A stretch of DNA of 64,000 nt. It comes from Haloarcula rubripromontorii (lineage in GTDB: Archaea; Halobacteriota; Halobacteria; Halobacteriales; Haloarculaceae). The number at the start of each line of letters is the position of its first letter. The first letter of the stretch is position 1. The stretch is taken from contig NZ_LIUF01000001.1 in the NCBI RefSeq assembly GCF_001280425.1, positions 248,001-312,000 of the forward strand, given 5' to 3'. This document shows, in pieces, positions 33,763-42,453 of this stretch. The position numbers and the translations under genes are program-made. The notes below the pieces were generated by a model. That model was not told the DNA's origin. It saw only the letters and a program-made list of their open reading frames with translations, and did not search any database.

Positions 33763-35049
33763 ATGCAACTCGACGAGTTCATCGAGGGGTTCGAAGAAGA
33801 CGAAGCCGCACAGCGGCGGCGGCTCGCGGCGGAGAAGTCCTACGCTATCACGGACCACCTCGAAGACGTCGAGCAACAGTTCGAGGCCGCAGTGCAGGGC
33901 GATTCGCTGTTTGGGTCGACGGCCCCGGAGATATTCGTCGGACGCTCCGGATACCCCAACGTTTCCACGGGCCTGCTCTCCCCGGTCGACACCGACGCCG
34001 CCGCTGCCGGGTTCGCGACCAGCGGCGACTGGTATCAGGAGGGACTGGGCATCGAGGACGTGCTCCAGCGCCGGACCGGGATGGTCAACTCCACACAGAC
34101 GGCGTCGGTGGATTCGGTTAGCTCCGGTAGCGGGCGTGGTGGCGGCGTCCACGACGTCTGGAACGGCTTCGTCGGCGTCCAGCGAGAGGTCGCCATCGCA
34201 GACCATCCCGTCGACGTGGAGGTCGGACTCGACGGCACGCCAGAACTGGACGTGGAGTTCGACGACGTGGGCACGCCGACGGGGCCGCGAGCACACGCGA
34301 CGGGGGCCGACCTGGCCGAGAACCCCCACGTCCCCCGGCCCGTCGAGAAGACGCTGTCCGACGACGACTGGCGCGCCGAGGGCGCGATGGCGTACCTGTA
34401 CCGCCGGGGGTTCGACGTGTACGACATCAACACCATCCTCTCGGCGGGCGCGCTCGGGCAGGCCAGCGAACGGTCGCTGGTGCCGACGCGATGGTCGATT
34501 ACGGCGGTCGACGACACGGTCGGCCAGTACGTCCGCGGGACGCTCCGCAACGCCAACACTATCGACAAGCCGGAGCTGTGGTACAACGAGTACATGGGGA
34601 ACCGCTACTGGGTCGTGCTTGCGCCCGGCCGCTGGGAGTTCGAACTCGTCGAAATGAAAGCGCCCCAGAGCGTCTGGAACCCACGGCCCGAAACTGGCTA
34701 CTACATGTCGAGTGCCCACGAGGGCTACGAGGGGCGGACCGCCTACGTCGAGGAGACCGCCGGAGCGTACTACGCGGCACGGCTCGGCGTCCTCGAACAC
34801 CTCCAGGAACGTGACCGACAGGCGAAGTGCCTGGTGTTGCGGGAGATAACCGACGACTACTGGGCACCGGTCGGCGTCTGGCAGGTGCGCGAGGGCGTCC
34901 GCAATGCCTTCGACGGGGACCCCGGGACCGCCCAGTCCTTCCGGGAGACGCTGACGGCTATCGCTGAGCAACTCCCCGTCAGTCTCGGGCAGTTACGGCG
35001 AAAATCCGAACTCGTCGCCGGGCTTCAGTCGCAGTTAAGCGATTTCTGA
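33763..35049 (+). CDS. nreA: DNA repair protein NreA
   Basis: This is a 428-residue protein of the archaeal Nre family, involved in DNA repair with PCNA. FGSTAPEIFVGRSGYPNVSTG near residue 50 is the family hallmark. It is followed by PVDTDAAAAGFATSGDWYQ, VQREVAIADHPVDVEV and the conserved YNEYMGNRYWVVLAPGRWEFEL. The last seven residues QSQLSDF match the PIP-box pattern Q-x-x-L-x-x-F expected for PCNA binding. No N-terminal Cys zinc motif is present, which fits NreA rather than zinc-bearing Nre variants. Confidence 0.92.
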   Translation: MQLDEFIEGFEEDEAAQRRRLAAEKSYAITDHLEDVEQQFEAAVQGDSLFGSTAPEIFVGRSGYPNVSTGLLSPVDTDAAAAGFATSGDWYQEGLGIEDVLQRRTGMVNSTQTASVDSVSSGSGRGGGVHDVWNGFVGVQREVAIADHPVDVEVGLDGTPELDVEFDDVGTPTGPRAHATGADLAENPHVPRPVEKTLSDDDWRAEGAMAYLYRRGFDVYDINTILSAGALGQASERSLVPTRWSITAVDDTVGQYVRGTLRNANTIDKPELWYNEYMGNRYWVVLAPGRWEFELVEMKAPQSVWNPRPETGYYMSSAHEGYEGRTAYVEETAGAYYAARLGVLEHLQERDRQAKCLVLREITDDYWAPVGVWQVREGVRNAFDGDPGTAQSFRETLTAIAEQLPVSLGQLRRKSELVAGLQSQLSDF

Positions 35050-35134
35050 CGGGGACTCGGGTCTGTCAGCGCGGCCACTCGATTCCCGCTCTCAGTATTC
35101 GGTCCTCGATAGCCCGTTGTGTCAGCGGCAGGAC

Positions 35135-35296
35135 TCAGAGACTCCCGGTGTCGCGTGGGGAGACCTCAACGAACGCCGGGGTGTCAACCGCTCCAGCACA
35201 CACTGGGCAGCCAACAACCAACAGGCGCTCCCGAACGCCGCCGTCGACCGTTGCACACGCATCACAGTTCGGGCACGTGAAGCGGTACTCCGGCAT
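35135..35296 (-). CDS. small zinc-ribbon protein
   Basis: This is a 53-residue protein starting at ATG 35296 (MPEYRFTCPNCDACATVDGG). An upstream start at 35341 would add 15 residues and is less likely. Two CxxC knuckles (CPNC and CPVC) 26 residues apart, separated by an Arg/Leu-rich helix RERLLVVG, form a zinc ribbon. Haloarchaea encode many such proteins (I recall DUF7560, unverified). It converges on nreA. Confidence 0.75.
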   Translation of the reverse strand: MPEYRFTCPNCDACATVDGGVRERLLVVGCPVCAGAVDTPAFVEVSPRDTGSL

Positions 35297-35459
35297 GTAT
35301 TCAGCCACGGACTGGGATAGCTGAAGGAACTGCCCCCTCAATGTGGAGGGACTATACGTACACAGGGCGGACTACTCGGGGGTCGGCTCGCAAACCGCTG
35401 GTGCCAAACGGTGACGCGGCTCGGATATATAGCCCACAATAGCGGTCTTAGGAAGGGTT

Positions 35460-35915
35460 ATGTCGGTGGCTCGGAACGGTTACCCGATGACTGAGACGCC
35501 CCTGAAGCTCGGGTTCGTTTGCGTCCAGAACGCTGGCCGCAGCCAGATGTCCGCAGCGTTCGCCGAGCGAGAACGTACCCGTCGCGGCCTCGAAGAGAGA
35601 GTCGAAATCCTGACCGGCGGCACAGACCCTGCGGACGAAGTGCATCCGGAGGTCATCGAGGCAATGGCCGACCTCGACATCGACCTATCTGACCGGGTCC
35701 CGCAAGCGGTTTCGAACGACGAACTCAACAGTTGCACCGTCGTTGCGACAATGGGGTGTTCGACGCTCGATCTCGACGCTGACGTCGCAGTTCGCGATTG
35801 GGCGCTAGAGGACCCACACGGGCAGTCAATCGAGCAGGTTCGAGAAATCCGAGATGAAATCGAGGGGCGTGTTGCTGACCTGTTCGACGAATTCACCGAC
35901 GAACGCACCGATTGA
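35460..35915 (+). CDS. low-molecular-weight phosphatase / arsenate reductase family
   Basis: This protein is 151 residues from ATG 35460, or 142 from ATG 35487 (MTETPLKLGFVC). A box A (GGATATATAG, 35423-35432) about 30 bases upstream of 35460 favours the longer, leaderless form. The P loop CVQNAGRSQ (C-x5-R-S) is followed by AFAERERTRRG. VPQAVSNDELNSCTVVATMGC and DWALEDPHGQSIEQVREIRDEIE supply the general-acid Asp region (ALEDP). This fold covers tyrosine phosphatases and ArsC arsenate reductases. MGCS near residue 96 offers a further Cys, so reductase function is plausible. Confidence 0.88.
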   Translation: MSVARNGYPMTETPLKLGFVCVQNAGRSQMSAAFAERERTRRGLEERVEILTGGTDPADEVHPEVIEAMADLDIDLSDRVPQAVSNDELNSCTVVATMGCSTLDLDADVAVRDWALEDPHGQSIEQVREIRDEIEGRVADLFDEFTDERTD

Positions 35916-36052
35916 AGCGATGTACACACCGAACACACTTCGCTCTGTCCGCTCGCGTGTGCGGTGGATTTCGATGGTCCGTATAACCGACACCTGATGG
36001 AGATGCCGAACTTCGGGTGGCCCGACGCAGCGGCTCAGTCCGTGGCCGCTGA

Positions 36053-36910
36053 CTACCACTCGACGTACGTGAGATACTCGACCTGTTCGTAGGCCAGAAG
36101 CCACGTCCCGTAGCTATCTGAAACCTCGATCCCATCGTGTTCCCGGATGCGGTCAGTGACCGCCCGGAAGGCCTCGTCGTCCTGAAAGTACCCGCCGTCG
36201 ATGGCTTCCTCGACGACTTCTCGCTCGGCTTCAGAAAGGCCAGTGAGCCTGAACAGGTATCTGTCTCTGAGCTGGTCAGCGAACGAGTCAACACCCGACG
36301 CAACTTCCGCCGCCTCGTACCGGTATTCGGTCTCTGTCGTCGTTCGCGTGCTAACCATCACCCGGTATCGGTCGCCGTCATGGACGATAATATCGTACTG
36401 TTGTTCTGGAACGAACACCGAACTGTCGCCCACTTCCTCGGCGGTACCATACCCGACACCCACGTCGTATCCGTCCCCGCTGGGCGGGTTGTCGTCTGAA
36501 ATAATCGGGTCAAGACGCTGTCGGTCCACCTCCGGTAGCTCCTCGTAATCGACCGTGCCGATGTCAGCCGTCGAATCGCCTGGGTCGAAATCGAGTCGTA
36601 CCTCGTACACGGTCGCTTCGTTGCTTTCGAGCGGCGTCTCAGAAACCTCGTAGAAAGCATCGTCAATCCGGACAGTATCGGTCCGGTCGAACAGTTCGTG
36701 TCGGCCCCGGCGCGTTGCAGAGCCGTTTTCGATGGCCGCCGAGACGACCGTATATTCCGCTGATTCGGGATTGGGCGACATCGAAACTTCATCAGCGATG
36801 TCGGCCGCCGTCGCGTCGTCCATGTCCAGTACAACAGCGGGGTGACCGCAGCCGGCGACAGCGACCGAGAGGAGGGCTGTTCCACTTGCGAGGAACTGGC
36901 GTCGTCGCAT
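36053..36910 (-). CDS. Tat-exported lipoprotein of unknown function
   Basis: This is a 285-residue protein starting at ATG 36910, chosen because MRRRQFLASGTALLSVAVAGC is a Tat lipoprotein signal with the lipobox AGC at residue 21. An upstream frame to 37102 runs into the tRNA-like repeat and was rejected. The body begins with DDATAADIADEVSMSPNP. It includes a long acidic beta-rich region and a C-terminal helical domain with LTGLSEAEREVVEEAIDGGYFQ, a pattern seen in several haloarchaeal lipoproteins. It is the last chromosomal gene before the integrated elements. Confidence 0.8.
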   Translation of the reverse strand: MRRRQFLASGTALLSVAVAGCGHPAVVLDMDDATAADIADEVSMSPNPESAEYTVVSAAIENGSATRRGRHELFDRTDTVRIDDAFYEVSETPLESNEATVYEVRLDFDPGDSTADIGTVDYEELPEVDRQRLDPIISDDNPPSGDGYDVGVGYGTAEEVGDSSVFVPEQQYDIIVHDGDRYRVMVSTRTTTETEYRYEAAEVASGVDSFADQLRDRYLFRLTGLSEAEREVVEEAIDGGYFQDDEAFRAVTDRIREHDGIEVSDSYGTWLLAYEQVEYLTYVEW

Positions 36911-37043
36911 ATAGCCACTGACAAACAACCAGAAGGAAAGCTTTCTGTGTCGTTTACCCTGACTGCTGAGCGAGTGATCGTCGGTATGCCGGCGGATTGC
37001 CGCCAGCCAGAACTGTGCGGGCGATAGTTCGAGACGAGAACAG

Positions 37044-37056
37044 TGGGCCAACGCGG
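37044..37056. repeat. att-like copy 1: tRNA-Ile 3' end, 13 bases
   Basis: TGGGCCAACGCGG is identical to the last 13 bases (minus strand) of the tRNA-Ile gene at 52032-52044. It lies 49 bases from the integrase stop and marks the junction of chromosome (left) and element A (right). Identity stops at 37057. Confidence 0.75.
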
Positions 37057-37104
37057 TCTGAGCAATCGGGCCTTGCGGTCGGGTTCGGTAGTCGGTAATC
37101 ATCG

Positions 37105-38139
37105 TTAGATTTCCTCCGGCAGGTGGTCGCGGCGTCGACGCATCCGCTGGCGCTTCGACGCTTTGTCGTAGTGCTTTTCGAGAATCTTCTCGCTCACGTC
37201 ACCGCGGTCACTGACGACCTCGCGCGGCGTCCCAGCATCGCGGTGGGCCGTGATCGAACCGGTCCGAACTGCGTGTGGTGACACCGATGACGGGCAACCG
37301 CTCGCGCGGTCGTGCGTGTTGAACTCACAGGTTTCCGGGTCGTAATCGTGCGGGCAGGGTTCACCGATGACGCAGGGACGAGTCAGCCGGTACACCCAGT
37401 TCTGGAACGTCGTTACTGACGGTCGACCGAACTCGGTAGTCACCAACGGAGATCGCCCGTGGTCGTCGGTCACGTCGTGGCGGTTCGGGCTGTCGATGTA
37501 GTCCTCGATCACCGCCGCGACGTGCGCCGAAAGCGATACGTCACGCTCACCACCGTCACCGTTCTTCAGCGGTGTGCCTGTATCCGGTCGATGCCGGAAA
37601 CAGAGCGCACGCTCGTCGGCGTCGAAGTCTTCCTGGTCGAGCGCACGGACGCCACCACGTCGGGCCGAGGTCCGCCACATCAGCAGCAGCGTGACGTGTT
37701 CTGCCGAAGCGTATCGGTACTCTCTCAGGTAGTCCAGAATCGCGTTTGCGCGTCCGGAATCGAGTTGCGTATCGTCCGAGCCGTCACCGTTCACGTTCGG
37801 GAGCCGTATCCGCTCTGGCAGGGATTCAGGCACGGCGTCGATGTCGACGAGGTGATCGAGGAACCGGCGGACGGTCGACACCTGTCCCTGCATGGTCACG
37901 TCGTTGCAGGTGTCGTCGTCGCCGTTGTCCTCTCGCTTGTAGACGCGGTACGCATGGACCGTTCGGAGGTCCACGTCGTTCATGTTCTGGATGCCCTCGT
38001 CTTGCAGCCAGTCGATGAACGACCGGAGCCGCGACTCGTGGCTTCGCATCGTCGTGTCGCGGAGGTCGTAGCGCCGCGCGTCGAGGTAGTACGTCAGCGC
38101 CGCCTCGGGCGTGATCGGGTCGAGGTCGTCGTCGCTCAT
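37105..38139 (-). CDS. tyrosine recombinase (integrase) of element A
   Basis: This is a 344-residue integrase. The N-terminal SAM-like core-binding domain (10-120) starts ALTYYLDARRYDLRDTTMRSHE. The catalytic domain has an Arg in LMWRTSARRGGVRAL, the H-x-x-R box in SPHAVRTGSITAHR and the nucleophile Tyr in ILEKHYD (near residue 324). A Cys-rich insert PCVIGEPCPHDYDPETCE with SGCPS precedes box II. It is clearly homologous to the integrase of element B. Its ATG overlaps the stop of the upstream Cys-rich gene (ATGA), so it is the third gene of an operon. Confidence 0.9.
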   Translation of the reverse strand: MSDDDLDPITPEAALTYYLDARRYDLRDTTMRSHESRLRSFIDWLQDEGIQNMNDVDLRTVHAYRVYKREDNGDDDTCNDVTMQGQVSTVRRFLDHLVDIDAVPESLPERIRLPNVNGDGSDDTQLDSGRANAILDYLREYRYASAEHVTLLLMWRTSARRGGVRALDQEDFDADERALCFRHRPDTGTPLKNGDGGERDVSLSAHVAAVIEDYIDSPNRHDVTDDHGRSPLVTTEFGRPSVTTFQNWVYRLTRPCVIGEPCPHDYDPETCEFNTHDRASGCPSSVSPHAVRTGSITAHRDAGTPREVVSDRGDVSEKILEKHYDKASKRQRMRRRRDHLPEEI

Positions 38140-38270
38140 TGTTCACCTCGCTCGAAGGTGAACGCGAGCGACAGCGGCTCACCGTGGTTTCCGCACGCCG
38201 GACAGACGCGAACCGGCTCGAACGTCACGTTCGAGCAGGCTTCGCAGACGTACAGTCGGTCGTCGCTCAT
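38136..38270 (-). CDS. 44-residue zinc-finger protein in the integrase operon
   Basis: The frame starts at ATG 38270 and overlaps both neighbours by four bases (ATGA at each end). The protein reads MSDDRLYVCEACSNVTFEPV and RVCPACGNHGEPLSLAF: two CxxC pairs 11 residues apart make a zinc knuckle. Its position directly before the integrase suggests a role in excision or regulation (a recombination directionality factor or a DNA-binding helper). That role is inferred from context. Confidence 0.75.
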   Translation of the reverse strand: MSDDRLYVCEACSNVTFEPVRVCPACGNHGEPLSLAFTFERGEQ

Positions 38271-38698
38271 AGCGCACCGTCCTCAACGAGAGTGCGGGCC
38301 GCCTGATTCGCGGTGAGGGCCGTCGGACCACCATCGGACGGGTAGCCGTAGGGACTGCGTCCCATGGCTTCCAGAATCGCATTGACACTGGGAACGTCGT
38401 CACCGGATACGCTTCGCTGTGCATCGATAGCAGCTGCAACAGCCTGAGAAGCGAGACGAAACTCGGCGCTGTCACCGGGCCGCTGCAGTTCTGTGACGCC
38501 CATCATCCGGTCGCAGTTCGGACAGGGCGTCTTTCGCTGCCGGGTAGCAGCGTCAGCACGGTTGTTACACTCCTTCGAGTGTCCGCAATCCGGACAGTGG
38601 ACGCGGTAGACCGTGTACGAGCTACCAGCGGTCTTTTCACTCCGTGCGTCGTTTCTTGCCGTGCGGGACTCCACTCCCGCGCTGGTTTCGGTTTCCAT
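38267..38698 (-). CDS. Cys-rich DNA-binding-like protein, first gene of integrase operon
   Basis: This is a 143-residue protein starting at ATG 38698 (METETSAGVESRTARND). The centre has YTVYRVHCPDCGHSKECNN and KTPCPNCDRMMGV, a Cys4-type zinc ribbon with an extra Cys. The C-terminal part (DDVPSVNAILEAMGRSPYGY, LTANQAARTLVEDGAL) resembles a helical DNA-binding unit. The stop overlaps the next start by ATGA. The product may be an excisionase or transcription factor for the element; the family was not recognised. Confidence 0.7.
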   Translation of the reverse strand: METETSAGVESRTARNDARSEKTAGSSYTVYRVHCPDCGHSKECNNRADAATRQRKTPCPNCDRMMGVTELQRPGDSAEFRLASQAVAAAIDAQRSVSGDDVPSVNAILEAMGRSPYGYPSDGGPTALTANQAARTLVEDGAL

Positions 38699-38885
38699 CG
38701 TTTCACCGGAGCCACCTCGGGGCCGTGTTCCAGCACGGCCCTTCGTTACTTCCCGGCCAGAGTCATCAACGACCAACTGGGCGGCTCCATCTTAGCCATC
38801 TTCTGGTTACCACTTAATTGTTTTCACTAATTCGTGAACACGTATTCGGTGCTACCACTACTTGCGGTCTATTTCGTGTACATCT

Positions 38886-38892
38886 TTTATAT
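38886..38892 (+). promoter_or_regulatory. box A of element A regulator
   Basis: TTTATAT lies 21-27 bases before the ATG at 38913, as expected for a leaderless transcript of the winged-helix gene. The interval 38699-38912 holds the divergent promoters of the integrase operon and the regulator, with a CGTG-AA-CACG repeat near 38833-38842. Confidence 0.5.
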
Positions 38893-38912
38893 GAGGCCTA
38901 TGAAGCCGTACT

Positions 38913-39359
38913 ATGGACGAGAACGGCGACGATTGGGACTGGCTTACCGACATGGACTTCGAGATCTTGGAAGTCATGCGCTTCGAGCTGATACTCTCGC
39001 CGTCGATCATCGCGGAGAACATCGGTCGGTCACGGGAGGGTGTTTCTAACCGTCTCAACTCTATGCAAGCAGGCGGACTGATTGAAAAACTTGATCGAGG
39101 AAAGTACCGTATCACGGACGATGGACTGAGGGTGTGGAAACAGGCTGACGGCTCACAGTACGAAAAACGTCGACTCGAAGTCACGGAACGGAAGCAAATC
39201 CACCGTGAACTCGGTGTGTCGTTGGAGGAATACCACGAAGAAGTTCAAAAGGAATACGAGAAGATCCAGCAGAGCAACCAGAACAGCGATATGGACGATG
39301 ATCTTCTCGAACTTGCTTTTGAGCGCGCAAGAGAACGGTTACAGGAAGAACACGAATAA
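38913..39359 (+). CDS. PhiH1-repressor-like winged-helix regulator of element A
   Basis: This is a 148-residue protein. DMDFEILEVMRFELILSPSIIAENIGRSREGVSNRLNSMQAGGLIEKLDRG is a complete winged helix-turn-helix, with GRSREGVSNRLNSM as the recognition part and KYRITDDG as the wing. A coiled coil follows (QIHRELGVSLEEYHEEVQKEY). This is the layout of the repressors of haloarchaeal viruses and plasmids. It is divergent from the integrase operon and probably controls it and itself. Confidence 0.85.
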   Translation: MDENGDDWDWLTDMDFEILEVMRFELILSPSIIAENIGRSREGVSNRLNSMQAGGLIEKLDRGKYRITDDGLRVWKQADGSQYEKRRLEVTERKQIHRELGVSLEEYHEEVQKEYEKIQQSNQNSDMDDDLLELAFERARERLQEEHE

Positions 39360-39499
39360 TTCGCTCTCTCATCAGGGACTCGTTTGACGGTCGTTGCTCA
39401 GCTCCGAATTTTTGGATATACTCTGTTCGTTGTTAAATATTAGTAGTGATGTCGGGTAGATACTTATACAGAGACAAAATATTATATATTAATTCAATC

Positions 39500-40186
39500 A
39501 TGCCATCAGGATACACATTAATTCCTGTGCTTCAAACACCAAGTGTTGATCCAGGTGGAACAGCCGTCATAGATCTATATATATCAGGGACAGGAGAAGT
39601 AGAAAATAGTAAATTGGTGATGATTTGGGGGAACAGGGAACTAAGCGCTGAACACCCCGGTAGTCTCAAAATCGGTTATGATGTCTCCGAAACTGAAGAT
39701 GGTGGCGCAGAAGTTAATTTCGTGGAGGAAGGCGAATTACCGGATGGGAATGAACATGATATCGACGAGATCGGCGCCGTTGTAAAACTTCCTTCATGGA
39801 TGTTCACTACAGTTCCTCAAAACTTTACAGAAAGTCATGACGTATTTGACAACAATATTATGTCTGAAGGTCCAGAAAGTTATGAACAAGTACTAACAGA
39901 AGTCGGTGCACATTACCCACCATTCAGATTAGAAATGAATATCAGTGGTGATGCGAAGCCTGGTGATTATACGATTACGTCAGTTCTGGCGTATAATAGC
40001 GGTGTTATGAATCAGCCATATTATGACCGTCGTGAATCTGAGCTGCATGTCAATAACCGTCGAGAGAGGTGGGAGCCGGTCCCGACACTCATTGCGATTG
40101 GTGGCGGAACGGCAGCCGTTCTAAGTTTGATTTCACAGACGGGGTTTTTTAATTGGCTCTACTGTTTTCTAGTATCAATTTTTTGA
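39500..40186 (+). CDS. AT-rich cargo protein of element A with C-terminal membrane segments
   Basis: This is a 228-residue protein from ATG 39500 (MPSGYTLIPVLQTPSVDPGG). An ATG at 39446 would add 18 basic residues. The first 190 residues look beta-sandwich-like (VDPGGTAVIDLYISG, NSKLVMIWGNREL, AKPGDYTITSVLAYNSG), without a signal peptide. Two close hydrophobic segments end the protein (LIAIGGGTAAVLSLIS, FFNWLYCFLVSIF). The gene is far more AT-rich than its element and ends overlapping the rep stop by 12 bases, convergently. This suggests recent acquisition. No family was recognised; an exclusion or defence role is possible but unproven. Confidence 0.7.
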   Translation: MPSGYTLIPVLQTPSVDPGGTAVIDLYISGTGEVENSKLVMIWGNRELSAEHPGSLKIGYDVSETEDGGAEVNFVEEGELPDGNEHDIDEIGAVVKLPSWMFTTVPQNFTESHDVFDNNIMSEGPESYEQVLTEVGAHYPPFRLEMNISGDAKPGDYTITSVLAYNSGVMNQPYYDRRESELHVNNRRERWEPVPTLIAIGGGTAAVLSLISQTGFFNWLYCFLVSIF

Positions 40187-42031
40187 TTTTGAATGCCATG
40201 CATAAATTATCGGAGGATCTTTTTCGCGGTTAACAACAGGTAAGCTATCAGAATAAGTTACATAATCTTCAGCAGTTTCGATATTATACGCAGTATTGGC
40301 TAATTCGCTACTGGGGAGGTCCCAGTACGTATACGCACCGATGTAGTCCACAATACACCTGAACGTAGCCTCTTCAGGCAGCGTTGAACGCACCTGCGGC
40401 TGTTCCACATCGGAAATCGCCCGCTCTACGGCAGCGTCGAGATCGTCGAGGTCGTCCCACTGCCGACGCGCCAGGTTGTCGCGTATCTCGCTCTCACTCG
40501 CTGCTTGTACTGAGTCGAGCGAACACCAGCGGACGGCTTCGCGCACGTCCGGGTCTTGCAGGTGGTCGTTCGGGTCAATTCCTTCCGTAATTGGCTTCGA
40601 GCAGGACCAGAAGCGCCGGTTTGTCGCCCAGTACAACGCGAGCTTCCACGTCGCTGCTTTGTCCGCGTACGTCTCTCGTTCGTCGCCGCCCTGCTCGAAG
40701 GACTCCGTAGCGTCGAGCAGTGAACCGAACGTCGCGCTCAGGTACTTCCCGAGATACGCGCCAGCTGTCGACTCCTTTTCGTGACCGTCGTCGCCGAACT
40801 CGATCAACTCGTGCGACCGGGTCCGTTCGCGCACCCAGTCTTCTCCGTGATCGTGGTCGCCGAACCGATACCAGTCGACGAAGCCCTCGTCGCTCTGGAA
40901 CTCCGGTTCCAGGTCATCAAGGTCGTCGCGGTACGTCAGTGGGTATACGTCGACGATCTCTCCTTGCCCGTAGTCGGCCCATTTCGCGGCTACTTCGGAC
41001 TTGTCACACAGCCACGGCAGTCCGTCTTTCTCGCGTGTCGGCACGTCGAAAAACAGCACGTGCAGGTGCGGGTATCCTTTCTCGGTAAACTCCAGCGCCT
41101 TGATGTAGTCTGGTCGGTCACGCGGTCGCCCGGTCACCTCGCTATCGAGATTGGGACGCCAGCCGGGAACGGCCGGGTCGCGGGTATCGGCTTTCGTCGA
41201 TGGGTCCGAATCGAAATACGACAACAGCCGGTTGAGGTTCTCGTTTATCGAATCTATCCCGTCGAGCAGCGAGTCTTGGCGCTTCGGGTCTGTCGTCAGC
41301 GTCACCAGCACGGCGTTCTCAGCATTCTCGTAGCCGTATTCCAGCGCATCATTGAATCGGGCAAACTGCTTGGAGACACGACCTTGATCGTTGAACCGGG
41401 TTTTGTAGTCCTTCGTCATCCGCTGTGTGGACTCACCGCCACGGCGATCTACGAAGTGGACATCAAACAGCAGCTTGTAATCCTTGATGCGGTTCAGGTA
41501 GGATGTAAAACCGTCCTTCAGTAACTCGCGCAAGTCATCGTCTACAGAATCGACACGAGAGAGGTAATTACGCAGAAACTCGCGGTCGTACGTTACACCC
41601 TCTGTCTGGGTTGTTTGAGTAATGCCTTCTGTAATCAAGTCAAGAAGCCGCAGTGTCGGGGTCACGAAAAGAACGCCTGACGACCGGGATTTCCGCACGT
41701 ACGGGTCGTCATCGGCTACGAGGTCGTCGATGAAGCGGTATGCAAACTGGTAATCCGGGTCCGAACCGTCGACGCGCTCGCACGTCTCCGGCGAGACTCC
41801 TTTCACAGCGTACGAAACAACATGAGACAGCGGCGTACCTTCCGGATGCGCCGCAATGAACTTCGCAATGCGTACGCGGTCTTCATCACGTTCGGTCAGT
41901 GTTCCGTGGAGCAACTGGCCGTGACCGAGGAGGTCGCGCTCTTCCAAGAGGTCTGCTAAGACGGGAGTGTTACATCTATCAGCGAGGTCGAGGCCGCCCA
42001 GGTGTCCCGGCGGCTCCACGCGGCTCGTCAT
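40175..42031 (-). CDS. HUH-type rolling-circle replication protein of element A
   Basis: This is a 618-residue protein from ATG 42031 (MTSRVEPPGHLGGLDLADRC). The frame stays open upstream to 42292, where RFCLCGVPR precedes the Met, so the real start may be earlier. Near residue 322, GYPHLHVLFFDVP gives the two-His metal site of HUH endonucleases. Near residue 425, AGAYLGKYLSATFG gives the Tyr/Lys motif of the catalytic helix. The large flanks resemble Rep proteins of pHK2-type plasmids and pleolipoviruses. It would nick the element origin and start rolling-circle replication of the excised form. Confidence 0.85.
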   Translation of the reverse strand: MTSRVEPPGHLGGLDLADRCNTPVLADLLEERDLLGHGQLLHGTLTERDEDRVRIAKFIAAHPEGTPLSHVVSYAVKGVSPETCERVDGSDPDYQFAYRFIDDLVADDDPYVRKSRSSGVLFVTPTLRLLDLITEGITQTTQTEGVTYDREFLRNYLSRVDSVDDDLRELLKDGFTSYLNRIKDYKLLFDVHFVDRRGGESTQRMTKDYKTRFNDQGRVSKQFARFNDALEYGYENAENAVLVTLTTDPKRQDSLLDGIDSINENLNRLLSYFDSDPSTKADTRDPAVPGWRPNLDSEVTGRPRDRPDYIKALEFTEKGYPHLHVLFFDVPTREKDGLPWLCDKSEVAAKWADYGQGEIVDVYPLTYRDDLDDLEPEFQSDEGFVDWYRFGDHDHGEDWVRERTRSHELIEFGDDGHEKESTAGAYLGKYLSATFGSLLDATESFEQGGDERETYADKAATWKLALYWATNRRFWSCSKPITEGIDPNDHLQDPDVREAVRWCSLDSVQAASESEIRDNLARRQWDDLDDLDAAVERAISDVEQPQVRSTLPEEATFRCIVDYIGAYTYWDLPSSELANTAYNIETAEDYVTYSDSLPVVNREKDPPIIYAWHSKSKN

Positions 42032-42453
42032 GCGTGGGACCCCGCACAGGCAGAAACGGCATTGGTCGGACAGGTGAACGCGGTAACGATTCCCCTCACC
42101 CGCCGGGTTCGGGGGAAACGCTCGGGCTTCCGGGTCGACCCGCAAGGGGCCGCTGCCGGCTGGTCGAGCAGGTGCGGGCCGCGATTGGCGCTCGCGGCCC
42201 GGTCCGGGCTGCTCGCTCCGCTGCGCTGCCGGGCGTACCAGCTCTCCCGCGCCCTCGCTTTCGGTGGACTGTGGAGGCTGGCAGACACGCACGGCTGCGA
42301 GGTCGAGTCAACCCCCGCAAGGGGGGTTTCCTCTCCCGGAACGCGAACCTGTGGGGTCGGGCCGCCAACACACTGGGTTGGTCGGACGGTGGGTCGGCTA
42401 CCTACGGCGGGTACTCCCCTGTCCTCTCCTCGGCACATCGTTGGACAGAGGAG
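42032..42453. other. GC-rich stretch upstream of rep, start or small gene unresolved
   Basis: These 420 bases are very GC-rich and open in two minus-strand frames: the rep frame back to 42292, and a separate frame 42028-42438 that would overlap rep by ATGA, like the other operon in this element. Neither gives a recognisable protein. The rep frame has the better third-position GC near its end. The region may also hold the replication origin. Confidence 0.4.

Noticed and set aside
42028-42438. 136-codon minus-strand frame overlapping the rep start by ATGA
   Set aside because: The overlap is attractive, but the protein is low complexity with no recognisable domain and competes with an open rep frame of similar coding quality. 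Left as unresolved in the gap entry.
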